Shown piece after piece: positions 63,903 through 64,000 of a stretch of DNA of 64,000 nt. Origin of the DNA: Zhongshania aliphaticivorans (GTDB lineage: Bacteria; Pseudomonadota; Gammaproteobacteria; Pseudomonadales; Spongiibacteraceae); the NCBI RefSeq assembly GCF_001586255.1, contig NZ_CP014544.1:3132501-3196500 (forward strand), written 5' to 3'. Every line of letters starts with the position of its first letter. Position 1 is the stretch's first letter. The translations under genes were made by a program, and so were the position numbers. The notes beneath the pieces are model-generated. The model saw only the letters and a list, made by a program, of their open reading frames with translations, was not told where the DNA came from and ran no database searches.

Positions 63903-64000
63903 TCACTGTAAGCGCGGCGCTTTGAACACTATTTTGCCCTCCGCCACCGTGGCATTGATCACCTGCCCAGCAATAAATTCACCTTTTAATAAACTTTGCG
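63903..64000 (-). CDS. clpB: Probable ATP-dependent chaperone ClpB, C-terminal end only (partial)
   Basis: The last 31 codons of a gene entering from the right edge, ending in a TGA at 63903-63905. The reading (QSLLKGEFIAGQVI, then a strand with KIVFKA) resembles the C-terminal tail of ClpB, where E. coli has a Q-Q-I-L-x-G-E-L-x-P-G-x-V-I pattern. Only 98 bp is visible, so the assignment is tentative. Confidence 0.6.
   Translation of the reverse strand, partial: QSLLKGEFIAGQVINATVAEGKIVFKAPRLQ

Overview
The window looks like chromosomal DNA of a marine-type gammaproteobacterium with moderate GC, probably from the Cellvibrionales/Spongiibacteraceae neighbourhood. That placement is inferred from the gene set: long class II ilvC with a divergent ilvY, pssA, RapA, a CrbS/CrbR-type acetate switch, CYP153, DUF1329/DUF1302 proteins and many AraC regulators of the OruR-like type. 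No tRNA, rRNA, CRISPR array or prophage was seen. One complete insertion sequence is present.

Layout. 1-3.2 kb: pssA (cut by the left edge), ilvY and ilvC. 3.3-8.6 kb: a DUF155 protein, a fatty acid desaturase divergent from an AraC regulator, and an alpha/beta hydrolase pseudogene broken twice, by a 28-bp tandem duplication and by an intact IS4-family element with a 9-bp target duplication. 8.7-18.9 kb: an alkane/alcohol oxidation region with CYP153, its [2Fe-2S] ferredoxin, a TonB-dependent receptor, aldehyde and alcohol dehydrogenases, a small secreted protein, an AraC regulator and two hotdog thioesterases. 19.1-20.5 kb: a secreted TIM-barrel-like protein. 20.9-28.8 kb: a carboxylate uptake and sensing unit with a DcaP-like porin, DUF4212, an SSS symporter, a LuxR-type response regulator and an SSS-fused hybrid histidine kinase. 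29-32.3 kb: rapA and a small unknown gene.

32.4-52.5 kb is the most distinctive part. It holds two SDRs, an AcuI-like reductase, two Tat-exported DUF1329 proteins, a DUF1302 outer-membrane barrel, a YCF48-like beta-propeller, an MMPL/RND transporter, an acyl-CoA ligase, a thiolase and an acyl-CoA dehydrogenase. Two AraC regulators with overlapping 3' ends, a saccharopine-dehydrogenase-like reductase and two membrane proteins complete it. A repeated sequence motif, arranged as direct repeats 22 bp apart, lies upstream of several of these units and probably marks one AraC-controlled regulon. My reading is a trans-envelope uptake or export route for a hydrophobic substrate, coupled to CoA-dependent degradation.

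53-64 kb: a phosphodiesterase-family enzyme, a large lipoprotein, ilvIH with a UUCG-loop terminator, a DUF4124 protein, a four-gene cassette (DUF4331, small lipoprotein, TPR protein, HupE/UreJ-like protein with an EF-hand loop), and the 3' end of what looks like clpB. ilvIH and ilvC-pssA, which adjoin in Pseudomonas, are here about 53 kb apart with this accessory catabolic DNA between them.
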